Below, piece after piece: positions 26,574 to 36,577 of a DNA stretch of 64,000 bases (its first letter is position 1; every line of letters starts with the position of its first letter). The stretch is from Candidatus Poseidoniaceae archaeon (GTDB lineage: Archaea > Thermoplasmatota > Poseidoniia > Poseidoniales > Poseidoniaceae): assembly GCA_949372645.1 (NCBI GenBank), contig CASIAP010000004.1, positions 62,001 through 126,000 of the forward strand, given 5' to 3'. The position numbers and the translations under genes are program-made. The notes beneath the pieces were generated by a model. The model was not told where the DNA came from. It made no database searches and saw only the letters and a program-made list of their open reading frames with translations.

Positions 26574-28905
26574 GAACCCCCCCACTGCAGGACCATTTGG
26601 TGAGCGTATGAGGGATGATGTCCGAGCAGATACTCCTCCTGACAAGCGCTCATTGAAAATTAAGAAAATTAAGAAGATGGCTGCAGGTATCCCAGCCGTC
26701 ACCTCTTCAATGAAACACGGCATCCAAAACATGGGGTTGAAGCGTTCGATTAAGACACTCACTATGGTCAATCAACAGGCTGGTTTTGATTGCCCGGGAT
26801 GTGCATGGCCGGATCCTGAACATCGGACCCACTTTGAGTTTTGTGAAAATGGTGCCAAAGCTGTAGCTGATGAAGCTACGACAAGTCGTATTACTCCTGA
26901 GTTTTTTGCTAAACACACCGTCCAAGAACTCTCTGAACAAAGTGATCACTGGCTCAATAAGCAAGGTCGGCTTACACACCCAATGTTCCTCGACAAGGAA
27001 AGTTCGCATTACATGCCAATATCATGGGGTGACGCCTTTGAACTTATCACTTCCAAAATAAACTCAATGGAACATCCCAATCGTTCTGTATTCTACACCT
27101 CTGGACGAACGAGTAACGAAGCCGCTTTTCTTTACCAAGCGATGGTACGAAGTATTGGGACCAACAATCTCCCAGATTGCTCAAACATGTGTCATGAATC
27201 AAGTGGAATAGGTCTCGGTGCCACAATCGGTATTGGGAAAGGAACTGTTCACCTTGAAGACTTCAACCATGCGGATGTCATCATGGTAATCGGGCAAAAT
27301 CCTGGTACCAATCATCCGAGAATGCTTACTGCTTTACGCGATGCAAAAACCAAAGGCGCAAAAATAATCCATATCAACCCATTACCTGAAGCGGGACTTG
27401 AAAGGTTCAAACATCCTCAAGACTACATGAAATTAAATTTCGCTTCCACTAAACTGGCTGATTTCCACTTACCTGTTAGAATTGGTGGCGATGCTGCCTT
27501 GATGAAGGGCTTCATCAAAGTCCATTCCGAGTATGGAGGTTTGGATCATTCCTTCATTGACAATAAGACTGAAGGCTATGACTCGATGGTCGAGCATGCA
27601 AAAACGTATAGTTGGTCTGAACTTGAATCCGATTCCGGTATTGGAAAAGAGCTCATAATCGAGGTTGGTAAGGTTTTGGCCAAGTCGAAGGCAACTATTG
27701 CATGCTGGGCTATGGGTCTCACGCAACAACCGAATGGCGTATCGGTTATTCAAGAAATTGTCAACCTCCTCCTCATGGGGGGTCATGTAGGGAGGCCTGG
27801 AGCAGGCTTTTGCCCAGTTCGAGGCCATTCGAATGTCCAAGGAGACCGTACCGTCGGAATTTGGGAAGCACCACCACTTGAATTTATTCAAAAAATGGAA
27901 GAAGGTCTAGAAATTTCTATTCCAAAGGAACATGGTTATGATGTCGTCAACGCAATACATGCCATGAGGAATGGCAATGTAGATCTCTTCTTCTGCATGG
28001 GTGGGAACTTCATCTCAGCAACACCCGACACCCATGCCACAGCAGAAGGTATGCGAAAGGTTCCACTAACCGTCCAAGTATCAACAAAACTCAATCGATC
28101 TCATCTCGTTACTGGAGAGCAGGCGTTAATTCTCCCATGCCTCGGACGTACTGAGCTCGACATCCAATCGAGTACACCACAGTTTGTCACCGTTGAGAAT
28201 TCTATGGGAATTGTTCACCAATCACGTGGTGGACTTCAACCAGCGTCTGAACATCTCCGTAGTGAACCATGGATTGTAGGTCAACTCTCATCGATTCTCT
28301 TCACCGATTCACCCATCAAATGGCTTGAATTATCTGAGAACTATGATCTCATACGTGATTTGATGGAACGTTCACTTTTCGGATTTGATAATTATAACGA
28401 GCGCGTACGGAATGAGAATGGATTTCTTCTTCCAAATCCGCCTCGCGACTCAAGGACCTTCTCCACACCTTCTGGAAAGGCACATTTCACAACCCACCCA
28501 TTACCAAATATTACTGTTGCAGAAGATCGGTATGTCATGATGACTATACGGTCTCATGATCAATACAATACTACGATTTATGACGTTCATGACAGATACC
28601 GTGGACTCAGTGGTAATCGTAGAGTTGTGCTAATGAATGCACTTGATATGGCTGAGCGAGGATGGAAGAACAGACAGCCACTCTCCATAACCAGCCATTT
28701 CGAGGGTGAAACACGCCAGTCAGACGGTTGGCTGGCAGTTTCATATGAAATACCTCGTAAAAATATTGCAACGTATTTCCCTGAGGCAAACTCACTGGTT
28801 CCGTTGGATTCAACAGCTGCGGTTTCGAATACCCCTACTTCTAAATGGATACAAGTCACTCTTGACTCTGAACTTTCCCTTCGAAAGGGAGATGAAGAGG
28901 AATGA
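26542..28905 (+). CDS. YdeP/FdhF-like molybdopterin oxidoreductase alpha subunit
   Basis: The 787-residue protein belongs to the molybdopterin oxidoreductase alpha-subunit group that includes E. coli YdeP, distant from classical formate dehydrogenases. Evidence is AGFDCPGCAWPDP near residue 82 with C84, C87 and C101, PEFFAKHTV, WGDAF, CSNMCHESSG around C217 (aligned with the Sec/Cys Mo ligand of FdhF), GHNPGTNHPRM-like GQNPGTNHPRM, and a C-terminal dinucleotide-binding domain (MMTIRSHDQYNTTIYDVHDRYRG). ATG 26542 overlaps fdhD by 32 bases and keeps an N-terminal ENPPTAGPF segment; ATG 26608 is an alternative. The substrate is unknown; formate is possible. No electron-transfer subunit is adjacent. 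Confidence 0.88.
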   Translation: MFLTLKTTSLENPPTAGPFGERMRDDVRADTPPDKRSLKIKKIKKMAAGIPAVTSSMKHGIQNMGLKRSIKTLTMVNQQAGFDCPGCAWPDPEHRTHFEFCENGAKAVADEATTSRITPEFFAKHTVQELSEQSDHWLNKQGRLTHPMFLDKESSHYMPISWGDAFELITSKINSMEHPNRSVFYTSGRTSNEAAFLYQAMVRSIGTNNLPDCSNMCHESSGIGLGATIGIGKGTVHLEDFNHADVIMVIGQNPGTNHPRMLTALRDAKTKGAKIIHINPLPEAGLERFKHPQDYMKLNFASTKLADFHLPVRIGGDAALMKGFIKVHSEYGGLDHSFIDNKTEGYDSMVEHAKTYSWSELESDSGIGKELIIEVGKVLAKSKATIACWAMGLTQQPNGVSVIQEIVNLLLMGGHVGRPGAGFCPVRGHSNVQGDRTVGIWEAPPLEFIQKMEEGLEISIPKEHGYDVVNAIHAMRNGNVDLFFCMGGNFISATPDTHATAEGMRKVPLTVQVSTKLNRSHLVTGEQALILPCLGRTELDIQSSTPQFVTVENSMGIVHQSRGGLQPASEHLRSEPWIVGQLSSILFTDSPIKWLELSENYDLIRDLMERSLFGFDNYNERVRNENGFLLPNPPRDSRTFSTPSGKAHFTTHPLPNITVAEDRYVMMTIRSHDQYNTTIYDVHDRYRGLSGNRRVVLMNALDMAERGWKNRQPLSITSHFEGETRQSDGWLAVSYEIPRKNIATYFPEANSLVPLDSTAAVSNTPTSKWIQVTLDSELSLRKGDEEE

Positions 28906-30149
28906 CTAAGATAGGGTATTGGGAACTCATAACTTCAAATTCTGAGTTTCGCCGTTTATGGTCTGCATCGGTCATTTCGATGCTTGGAGAATGGTTCAAC
29001 ACCATCGCACTTTTCTTGCTGATCTTCGAATATACCGATTCAGAGTTCTTGCTTGGGATTTTATTTACAGTACGAATGTTGTGTTTTGCATTCCTCCAAC
29101 CGATCAGCGGTTTACTCGCAGATCGAATGAACCGTAAACATATCATGGTTTGGTCAAATGTGTTGCAGATGTTTTTGGCTCTCGGATTCTTAGCGGTTGA
29201 CGGTCCCGAAGATATACCGTGGATGCTCGGACTGTCGGGTATCATGATGTTACTTCACGGTGCATATGTTACAGCAGAACGCGCCGCATTGCCGAATGTC
29301 GTTTCGAAAGAAGATTTGGCGACAGCCAACGCACTTGATGCGGCATCTTGGTCGACTGCACTATGTTTAGGTGCAATGCTTGGTGGAATCGTAGTGGAAT
29401 ATTGGGGGACCAATGCGGCATTCATCATTGATGCAGGAACCTTCTTGTTGGGAGCAATACTACTCATCCCATTGTCGATTCCTCAATCTTTTGACAAAGA
29501 GATGTCAGGTCCCTTGTTTTCGACTGCTTTTTCCAATATTCGAAAAGGTTGGATACGTATTATCCAGGAAGCTCGATTACTTCGAATTGTATTCGCCAAA
29601 GCCTCGTGGAATATCGCAGGTGGAGGCTTAGCAGGAGTATTTCTTGTCATAGCAGGTTCAAATATTGACGGGTTCGGTGTTGCACTTGGATTCGGCCTGT
29701 TCTTTTTCGCCCGGGGCATAGGGACGGGTACGGGTCCAATACTTGCGCGAAAGTTCCTCACCGATCAAGAAAAATGGCCTGTACTCGTAGGAGTATTGGT
29801 CATGATTTCCGGATTTTTCTACTTCTTCGTGGGCTACACACTTGGGCTAAATATTTGGCTGACAGTCTTCTTAGTCATGTTGGCGCATTCTGCAAGTGGT
29901 GCGAATTGGGTCTTATCGACCATATTGACACAGATGTGGGTTGAAGATGAAATCCGAGGAAGAGTATTTTCCATTGACATGCTCATTATGTCTCTCACCT
30001 TCTCTCTTTCCAGTGCAAGTGCAGGCTATTTACTTGAAAAAGACATACTTACGCTCCAACAAGGGTTCCAAATATTTGCACTCGTAATGATGGTTTCAGG
30101 GCTCGTTTTTACTTTTTGGAAGCCCGGAACCAGTTCTCAAAATGCATGA
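28902..30149 (+). CDS. Major facilitator superfamily transporter
   Basis: The 415-residue protein has about twelve hydrophobic helices and an MFS loop signature after helix 2 (GLLADRMNRKH). The pattern of the N-terminus (FRRLWSASVISMLGEWFNTIALFLLIFEYT) resembles the enterobactin-exporter-like (MFS_3) branch. Its start ATG overlaps the oxidoreductase stop in an ATGA, and its own stop is followed without a real gap by the urocanase gene. The substrate cannot be assigned; location between an oxidoreductase and histidine-degrading enzymes does not settle whether it serves either. Six-plus-six topology looks complete. Confidence 0.88.
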   Translation: MTKIGYWELITSNSEFRRLWSASVISMLGEWFNTIALFLLIFEYTDSEFLLGILFTVRMLCFAFLQPISGLLADRMNRKHIMVWSNVLQMFLALGFLAVDGPEDIPWMLGLSGIMMLLHGAYVTAERAALPNVVSKEDLATANALDAASWSTALCLGAMLGGIVVEYWGTNAAFIIDAGTFLLGAILLIPLSIPQSFDKEMSGPLFSTAFSNIRKGWIRIIQEARLLRIVFAKASWNIAGGGLAGVFLVIAGSNIDGFGVALGFGLFFFARGIGTGTGPILARKFLTDQEKWPVLVGVLVMISGFFYFFVGYTLGLNIWLTVFLVMLAHSASGANWVLSTILTQMWVEDEIRGRVFSIDMLIMSLTFSLSSASAGYLLEKDILTLQQGFQIFALVMMVSGLVFTFWKPGTSSQNA

Positions 30150-30214
30150 ATCCCCAGGTTTGCCCGAGAGCCTTCAATGAGAATGCTCAAGGGTATTGCC
30201 TTCAAGGAACAGGT

Positions 30215-32251
30215 ATGGGGGCCGAAACGTCTGCACTTCACATGTGTCTCGGCGAAGGCATCCCCGATACCATCCCCTCCTACCCGCATTGGGATGACAC
30301 GGTCGACCATGCTCCTCCTCGTCGACAGATTCTCTCTTCAAAGGAGAAGCGACTTGCCTTGCGTAATGCATTACGCTATTTCCCACAAGAACAACATGAA
30401 ACTCTTGCAGGTGAGTTTTTGGAAGAGCTTAATTCGTTTGGTCGAATTATTATGTGGAGATACCGCCCAACCGAGTATGAGATGCGCGCCCATCCGATCG
30501 AAGAATATCCTGCCAAATGTCAACAAGCTGCTTCAATCATGTTAATGATTCAAAATAATCTCGATCCTGCAGTTGCACAGTTCCCTCATGAGCTGATCAC
30601 CTATGGCGGGAATGGTTCTGTCTTCCAAAACTGGGCCCAATACCGCCTAGTTATGTCTTATTTATCGAAGATGACAGACTCACAGACGCTCGTCATGTAT
30701 TCTGGCCATCCACTTGGATTATTCCCTTCAATGCCCGAAGCACCTCGAGTCATTGTCACCAATGGAATGGTTATTCCAAATGCCTCTTCGCAAGACAATT
30801 ATGAGCGCATGAATGCCCTTGGAGTGACGCAGTATGGGCAAATGACTGCTGGGTCATACATGTATATTGGCCCTCAAGGAATCGTCCACGGGACTACGAT
30901 TACTCTTCTCAATGCGGCACGATCGCATCTCGGCCTTGACGGTGATGATGGGCTTGAAGGAGTGACCTTTGTAACTTCAGGACTTGGGGGCATGTCCGGC
31001 GCTCAAGCAAAAGCAGCAGTGATAGCTGGCGCCTCTTGTATCGTTGCAGAATCAAACGAGCATGCTGCCCGTAAGCGCCATGAACAGGGTTGGGTGTCGA
31101 CTGTAACAGAAGATGTCGATGATGCGATTGACCAAATGGTGTCATCTTCTAAGAACAAAGAACCACTTTCTATTGGCTATATCGGAAATATAGTTGACCT
31201 TTGGGAGCGTTTGGTTGCACGTGAGATTTCCGTCGACCTGGGGAGTGATCAAACCAGTTTACATAACCCATTCCAAGGTGGATATTTCCCCGTTGGGCAT
31301 TCCTATGAACATGCTGCAGCTATGCTTTCAGACGAACCTGAACGCTTTGCCGACGAAGTTCGCTCAACATTACGACGTCATGCAGCAGCCATTAACCAAA
31401 TGTCTGCGAGTGGAATGTATTTCTGGGATTATGGTAATGCTTTTTTGCTCGAAGCAAGCCGTGCTGGTGCCGATGTAATGGCTGATGATGGCAGTTTCAG
31501 GTATCCCAGTTATGTCGAGGATATTATGGGGCCTATGTGTTTTGATTACGGATTCGGCCCCTACCGTTGGGTTTGTTGTTCTGGGTCACCGGATGATTTG
31601 AAAATTACCGATGAAATTGCTTGTAGTGTGCTCGAAGGAATGTTGCATGATTCACCGATGGAAATCCGTCAACAACTAATTGATAATATCCGATGGATAC
31701 GTGGAGCAGGGGTGAATAATATGGTTGTAGGAAGTCAAGCACGAATTCTCTATGCAGATGATGAAGGTCGAAGAAAAATTGCTTCAGCCATGAACGCCGC
31801 TATTGGCGATGGCCGTCTATCGGGTCCAATCGTACTCGGCCGTGATCATCATGATGTCTCTGGAACTGATAGCCCCTACAGAGAAACAGCAAATATCCGC
31901 GACGGTTCGATTCTAACTGCAGATATGGCCGTGCATAATTTCGTTGGCGATGCTTTTCGTGGTGCTACCTGGGTGAGCCTGCATAACGGCGGCGGCGTCG
32001 GTTGGGGTGAAGTCGTCAATGGTGGCTTTGGAATGCTTCTAGATGGTAGTTCTGATTGTGAAGCTCGACTTCAACGTATGCTTCACTGGGATGTCAACAA
32101 TGGTGTCGCACGACGCGCATGGGCTCGTAATGAAGGTGCTGAGTTTGCTATACAACGTGCCATGGCTTCCGAGCCTCTCTTACGCGTCACTCTACCTCAT
32201 CATATGGATGATGAATTACTTGACAGCTTATTCAAGGAGACCTCAATATGA
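30215..32251 (+). CDS. hutU: Urocanate hydratase (urocanase)
   Basis: The 678-residue enzyme converts urocanate to 4-imidazolone-5-propionate using a tightly bound NAD+. LALRNALRYFP, MWRYRPTEYEMRA, FQNWAQYRLVMSYL, YSGHPLGLFPS and VTSGLGGMSGAQAKAAVIAG are typical, and CFDYGFGPYRWVCCSG contains the active-site cysteine region. The long form (about 670-680 residues) resembles the animal enzyme more than the 550-residue bacterial one. ATG 30215 is chosen because AAGGA lies upstream and the length then fits; an earlier ATG at 30146 overlapping the MFS stop is possible. The start of hutH overlaps its stop in an ATGA. Confidence 0.94.
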   Translation: MGAETSALHMCLGEGIPDTIPSYPHWDDTVDHAPPRRQILSSKEKRLALRNALRYFPQEQHETLAGEFLEELNSFGRIIMWRYRPTEYEMRAHPIEEYPAKCQQAASIMLMIQNNLDPAVAQFPHELITYGGNGSVFQNWAQYRLVMSYLSKMTDSQTLVMYSGHPLGLFPSMPEAPRVIVTNGMVIPNASSQDNYERMNALGVTQYGQMTAGSYMYIGPQGIVHGTTITLLNAARSHLGLDGDDGLEGVTFVTSGLGGMSGAQAKAAVIAGASCIVAESNEHAARKRHEQGWVSTVTEDVDDAIDQMVSSSKNKEPLSIGYIGNIVDLWERLVAREISVDLGSDQTSLHNPFQGGYFPVGHSYEHAAAMLSDEPERFADEVRSTLRRHAAAINQMSASGMYFWDYGNAFLLEASRAGADVMADDGSFRYPSYVEDIMGPMCFDYGFGPYRWVCCSGSPDDLKITDEIACSVLEGMLHDSPMEIRQQLIDNIRWIRGAGVNNMVVGSQARILYADDEGRRKIASAMNAAIGDGRLSGPIVLGRDHHDVSGTDSPYRETANIRDGSILTADMAVHNFVGDAFRGATWVSLHNGGGVGWGEVVNGGFGMLLDGSSDCEARLQRMLHWDVNNGVARRAWARNEGAEFAIQRAMASEPLLRVTLPHHMDDELLDSLFKETSI

Positions 32252-33795
32252 CTCTAATATCACTCGATGGGCATACACTCACAGCTGCAGAAGTAATGCG
32301 AATTGCCAATGGCAAAGCACAGGTTTCAGTATCGAAGGATGCTCTGCCTCGTATCGAGGCGGCTCGTTCTGTCGTTGAACGCATCTTATCAAACGATGAA
32401 ACGGTCTATGGAATCAACACAGGTTTCGGCGCACTTGTCCATCAAAGAATCTCTTCGGATGACTTGGCACAATTACAAACCAACTTGGTACGTTCTCACG
32501 CTACTGCAATCGGTGAGTTGATGTCAAAGGAAGCTGTACGCGCTATGATGACTGTAAGGATTAATTCTCTCTCGAAAGGTAATTCTGGCGTCCACCCTGA
32601 TGTATTACAGCAACTTATTCACTTCCTTAACTTTGATATCACTCCTGCAATACCACGTATAGGAAGTCTTGGAGCAAGTGGTGATTTGGCACCTCTCTCA
32701 CATATGGCATTGAGTTTAATCGGAGAAGGAGAGGTTTTGTCAAGCGATGGTGGAACTGAACCTACGGAAATACAAATGAAGAAGCACGGACTCATCCCAC
32801 TCGAATTACGTGCGAAGGATGGGTTATCATTGATCAATGGAACAAGCCAAATGTGTTGTTTTTTGGTATTGGCGGAGCAAAGACTTGCCGATTTGTTGGT
32901 TTATGCCGACCTTGCGCTTTGCACTTCTATTGAGGCGCGTAAAGCAAGCGTCAAACCATCAGATGAACGTGTACATCACGCAAGGCCACACCCTGGGCAA
33001 ATATTGGTATCAGAAAGAATAAGAGCAATCCTCAAGGATTCACCAATAATTGAGTCACATTCAGATTGTGAACAAGTGCAAGATGCCTATTCATTCCGTT
33101 GCGCACCTCAAGTTCATGGAGCAATATATGAGCGCATGGTGGCACTACAGAGGACTTTAGACATTGAAATAAACAGTGCAACTGACAACCCACTCATCTT
33201 CCCTGATTTATCAAATCCCGGTCCGCATGAAGTGATTTCGCAAGGTAACTTCCATGGAGAAGTATTGGCATTGACCGCAGATGCTATGACTTCAGCAATG
33301 TTTGAACTCGGCTCAATATCAGAGCGAAGAATAGATCAAATGCTCGACCCTGCGAGGAGTGGTTTACCTGCATTTTTGGCAGCAGATTCAGGCCTCGAAT
33401 CAGGCTTAATGATAGTGCAATACGTTGCTGGAGCATCTCTTGGAGAACTCCATGGCCATGCAGCACCACGTTCTATTTTCTCAACATCAACTTCTGCCGG
33501 ACAAGAAGATCATGTAAGCATGGGTGCGACTGCGTGTTGGAATCTTCTTCAAGCCACAAACCGTCTTTCAGAGGTTTTAGCATGCGAGTTTATTGTTGCA
33601 TGTCAAGCACTCGAGTTGAATGCGACTCAACCATCAAAGGTAGTTTCAGCAATGAAAGAACGAATACGCTCAGTGGTTGAACCGCTTAATGGCGATCGTA
33701 GTACAAGTGCAGACATAATATCGGTTGCTCGGGAACTGCTCGATGGTACATGGCTAGCAAGAGTTGAGGCTGAAGTAGGACGATTGCCACGTTAA
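32248..33795 (+). CDS. hutH: Histidine ammonia-lyase
   Basis: The 515-residue enzyme deaminates L-histidine to urocanate, the first step of histidine degradation. The electrophilic MIO group would form from A143-S144-G145 in GSLGASGDLAPLSH. YGINTGFGAL near residue 55, QDAYSFRCAPQVHGA and NPLIFPD are further family marks. It overlaps hutU by four bases (ATGA), so the two are translationally coupled. The order hutU-hutH follows fdhD, an oxidoreductase and an MFS gene on the same strand with minimal gaps. Its end overlaps the convergent DUF835 gene by a few bases. Confidence 0.95.
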   Translation: MTLISLDGHTLTAAEVMRIANGKAQVSVSKDALPRIEAARSVVERILSNDETVYGINTGFGALVHQRISSDDLAQLQTNLVRSHATAIGELMSKEAVRAMMTVRINSLSKGNSGVHPDVLQQLIHFLNFDITPAIPRIGSLGASGDLAPLSHMALSLIGEGEVLSSDGGTEPTEIQMKKHGLIPLELRAKDGLSLINGTSQMCCFLVLAEQRLADLLVYADLALCTSIEARKASVKPSDERVHHARPHPGQILVSERIRAILKDSPIIESHSDCEQVQDAYSFRCAPQVHGAIYERMVALQRTLDIEINSATDNPLIFPDLSNPGPHEVISQGNFHGEVLALTADAMTSAMFELGSISERRIDQMLDPARSGLPAFLAADSGLESGLMIVQYVAGASLGELHGHAAPRSIFSTSTSAGQEDHVSMGATACWNLLQATNRLSEVLACEFIVACQALELNATQPSKVVSAMKERIRSVVEPLNGDRSTSADIISVARELLDGTWLARVEAEVGRLPR

Positions 33796-34706
33796 TCTCC
33801 ATAGAACTGAAGCTCAAGCTCTTCGAGGCCAGTTAGCTGGCGAATACGAAAACGGGCTGTTGCCTCATCTGTTGCGGATAGACTTGGTTCTAATTGGTTA
33901 ATGTGGCAGTCCAAATCAACAGCTTGCCTGACTTTTTCCTCGACCTGTGCGTACAGGATATACGCTTGCTCGGGTTGGAAACTCAATGCTGCCTCAACTT
34001 CAGATACATCAAGACCCATTCTCCTCCATTGAAGTATACGCTTACGTAGAAGTTTTTTTGTAAATCCTTTGGAGGGTAGCCTCGAAAGCATGTGCAATTG
34101 AGGTGAACCATCCTCGAGCGTTTGATTCGAACTAAATTCGAATTCTGTTTCTGATTCATCGACAACAAGAGATTCATCATGAATTGTTTGAACCGAACCT
34201 TCGTTTGGTAATGTGAGGTCAAGAGAAGGGGCTTCTCGCCTAAGCCGCGCCAACCAGAGAGATTCAAATGCCAAAGAACGGATTGGCAAAATAATTGTCC
34301 ACTGCGTGCGATAAACCTCTTCTCGTAATTCACGTATAAATGAAAGTACAGCATCATCTCCATGTATTGTTATAAGCCATTCAAGACCTTCAAGAATGAC
34401 TACACCTGTGTGATTTGAAAGGTGACTCGATATCTGTGACCGAATCTCACGTATGTCCGGGCGAATCGCTCCTTCAGTAGCTCTTTCTGTCAGCCAATAT
34501 GCTTCAACGGTGTTAATATCAAGATGTTCCAACAACCTCCTGTGTGGTAACCGTGAGAATAAAAGTACGTGCTCATCCGTGGATTGACTTACTCTGTCAA
34601 CCCACGCAAGAGTATCGTCATCGTTGACAAATTCAGTCGTATAAATCCGGCCTTTTTCGATTGTCTCACCCCGCGCGCTCGTCTGCTCGTATTGCGGGTT
34701 CATCAT
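33792..34706 (-). CDS. DUF835 domain protein
   Basis: The 304-residue protein has an N-terminal DUF835-like domain: VLLFSRLPHRRL, AYWLTERATEGAIRPDIREIRSQISSHLSNHTGVVILEGLEWLI, and a second half around LSFIRELREEVYRTQWTIILPI. DUF835 is common in Euryarchaeota and Thermoplasmata and resembles a degenerate P-loop/RecA-like or receiver-like fold of unknown role, often near signalling domains. The C-terminal half is acidic, then basic (KGFTKKLLRKRILQWRRMG), then helical. No membrane segment is visible. It starts at ATG 34706, and a second ATG follows immediately. It is divergent from the EF-hand protein across 55 bases. Confidence 0.75.
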   Translation of the reverse strand: MMNPQYEQTSARGETIEKGRIYTTEFVNDDDTLAWVDRVSQSTDEHVLLFSRLPHRRLLEHLDINTVEAYWLTERATEGAIRPDIREIRSQISSHLSNHTGVVILEGLEWLITIHGDDAVLSFIRELREEVYRTQWTIILPIRSLAFESLWLARLRREAPSLDLTLPNEGSVQTIHDESLVVDESETEFEFSSNQTLEDGSPQLHMLSRLPSKGFTKKLLRKRILQWRRMGLDVSEVEAALSFQPEQAYILYAQVEEKVRQAVDLDCHINQLEPSLSATDEATARFRIRQLTGLEELELQFYGD

Positions 34707-34761
34707 TCAAAGTCTATGAATCATTATATCCGACGATGCTATGGGGAGAACAGGTGTGGTA

Positions 34762-36573
34762 ATGTCTGACGATAAGAAAGAGGAAATTGCAATGGCAGAA
34801 TGTGGATCCTGCCGATCTATTGTTCCGCTCAATTCTGAAAACTGCCCTGAGTGTAATATTTCGTTCTCTGGAGTCTCCGATGAAGCACTTGGAGAGTGTG
34901 GCGCTTGCAATGGATTAGTTGCTTTAGATTCTACTAAATGCAGCCACTGCGGTACAATTTTTGTTGCTGATGATGTTGTCGAAGTTTTGAGAAAATGGCT
35001 GGAAGAGACTGGCATTAGTATTCCCATGCTGTTCAATAAATTTGACAAAGATGGTGATGGGCAAATAGACTCATCCGAATTAAAATCTGGACTCCTAAGC
35101 CTCAATCTAGCAGATTTACCTCCATCCCAAGTCGAACGTTTAATCAAAACCATTGATGAAGATGGTGACGGTAGAATCGATCTAGGCGAATTGCATGAGA
35201 CCATCACTGGAGAGAAATACTTACCAGATACGACCGTTGTTGAGAAGGCACCTGGAAAGGTGAATGAAGTCGATGATTCCGAAGATGAGGAATCAGAAGA
35301 AGAAAACCAGAATGAGAGTTCTGATGTAGACGATTCCGATGAAGATTCTGATGAAGATTCTGATGATGATTCTGATGATGATGGCTCTGGAAATGAATCG
35401 AATGAAGATGAAGAAGAATTGGAAACTGAGGATGAAAGTGAAGAGGAGTTAGAACTCGAAGACATTGATGACATCATCGATGATCTCGATGAAGATGAAG
35501 ATGAAGATGAAGATGATTTTACACCTGTTTCTATCCTTAACCTCATCTCAGATGCAATGGATGAATCGGGCGATTCACCAAGTAAATACTTTAACTACTT
35601 GGATAAGAATGGTGACGGTAATGTTTCTGTCGAGGAATTCACTCTTGCAATTGAGGAACTCATTGACGATGAAGTCGCAATGAAAGACATTGAATCATTC
35701 ATTGTCAATACTGATGATGATGCTGACGGAGGTATCGATATTATTGAATTCGTCAACGCACTTGAGTCACTCGACGATGCCGATGAAGTGGTCGATGAAG
35801 AGACACTCCTTTCGAAGAAGGTCGAGAAAAATTTCCCGACTGACCTTCAACGTAAAATGATGGGTAAGAAGTGGAACGATATTGTTTGGCCTTTGATACA
35901 TTTGGCCTTCGGGTTGTTTATTGCTGCATGGCTAATCAATGGAATGGGTGGCATAGGCCCACTTGCAGTCGATGGAGCCGGAGGAAATGTGGCTCTCGAA
36001 ACTGCTTATGAAATTGGACATGATGGTTTGAGTGAGGGAGACATTTACCCTTGTGACGCATCTGTTCAAGTTGGCGAATGTAAGAACTCACTCACACCAT
36101 TATCTGGTGATTCTTCTTCTATGCCTGCCGGGTTCTATTGGGATGGTATCTTATTCATGGTTCTTGGAGGAATCGGACTCATTGCATCTCTTGCAACACA
36201 CCTTGCTGTTGTCCCTGGCTGGAGAGCACGTGTAAAAGCAATGAAGGAAGTTGAAGATGACACCGATGAAGCGCGAACAAATGATTCCGATGAGAGAGAG
36301 GATGACGAAGACGAACATGATTCCGATGAAGATGTGGATGACGAAGACGAACCTGATTCCGATGAAAATGTGGATGACGAATCCAATGCAGAATCAGGAG
36401 ATGATGATGGTGACGGAATTGACATTGGCTCCCATATCGGTTTAACCTTGGAAGATGAAGAAGTATTCGGGGTAATTATTGAATTTGACGATGATGAAGA
36501 AACAGTAACCATCAAAGAAGATGGTACTGGAGACCTTGTCACTGGATATCAAGAAGATATGTTCGTGGAGTGA
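34762..36573 (+). CDS. Membrane protein with two zinc ribbons, four EF-hands and acidic low-complexity segments
   Basis: The 603-residue protein is an unusual mosaic. It has two zinc ribbons (C14/C17/C28/C31 and C46/C49/C60/C63), EF-hand loops DKDGDGQIDSSE (95-106) and DEDGDGRIDLGE (132-143), and a long Asp/Glu/Ser-rich stretch (about 165-250). Then come EF-hand-like loops DKNGDGNVSVEE (281-292) and a weaker one at 317-328, a membrane helix (about 375-395), a 60-residue loop with two cysteines, a second membrane helix and another acidic repeat region. It closes with a small beta-rich tail (LEDEEVFGVIIEF). Ca2+ binding by the first three loops looks intact. Function is unknown; Ca2+-sensing at the membrane is plausible. 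AGGTG precedes ATG 34762. Confidence 0.8.
   Translation: MSDDKKEEIAMAECGSCRSIVPLNSENCPECNISFSGVSDEALGECGACNGLVALDSTKCSHCGTIFVADDVVEVLRKWLEETGISIPMLFNKFDKDGDGQIDSSELKSGLLSLNLADLPPSQVERLIKTIDEDGDGRIDLGELHETITGEKYLPDTTVVEKAPGKVNEVDDSEDEESEEENQNESSDVDDSDEDSDEDSDDDSDDDGSGNESNEDEEELETEDESEEELELEDIDDIIDDLDEDEDEDEDDFTPVSILNLISDAMDESGDSPSKYFNYLDKNGDGNVSVEEFTLAIEELIDDEVAMKDIESFIVNTDDDADGGIDIIEFVNALESLDDADEVVDEETLLSKKVEKNFPTDLQRKMMGKKWNDIVWPLIHLAFGLFIAAWLINGMGGIGPLAVDGAGGNVALETAYEIGHDGLSEGDIYPCDASVQVGECKNSLTPLSGDSSSMPAGFYWDGILFMVLGGIGLIASLATHLAVVPGWRARVKAMKEVEDDTDEARTNDSDEREDDEDEHDSDEDVDDEDEPDSDENVDDESNAESGDDDGDGIDIGSHIGLTLEDEEVFGVIIEFDDDEETVTIKEDGTGDLVTGYQEDMFVE
35276..35520 (+). repeat. Acidic low-complexity coding repeat (Asp/Glu/Ser)
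   Basis: This stretch inside the EF-hand membrane protein is built of short degenerate repeats such as GATGAAGATTCT and GATGAAGAT, encoding SDED and DED units. A matching acidic block recurs at about 36250-36410. The antisense reading, an apparent long serine-rich frame, is an artefact of this composition. Confidence 0.85.
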
Positions 36574-36577
36574 AAGA

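Noticed and set aside
26542-28905. Possible selenocysteine in the formate-dehydrogenase-like gene
   Set aside because: The aligned position is a plain cysteine codon (C217) and no in-frame TGA occurs.
28902-30149. MFS gene as a mobile resistance cassette
   Set aside because: It is locked by overlaps into the flanking genes, with no repeats, integrase or transposase.
34707-35546. Long serine-rich reading frame on the minus strand opposite the EF-hand protein
   Set aside because: It is the antisense reading of GATGAAGAT-type acidic repeats; the plus-strand frame has clear zinc ribbons and EF-hands.
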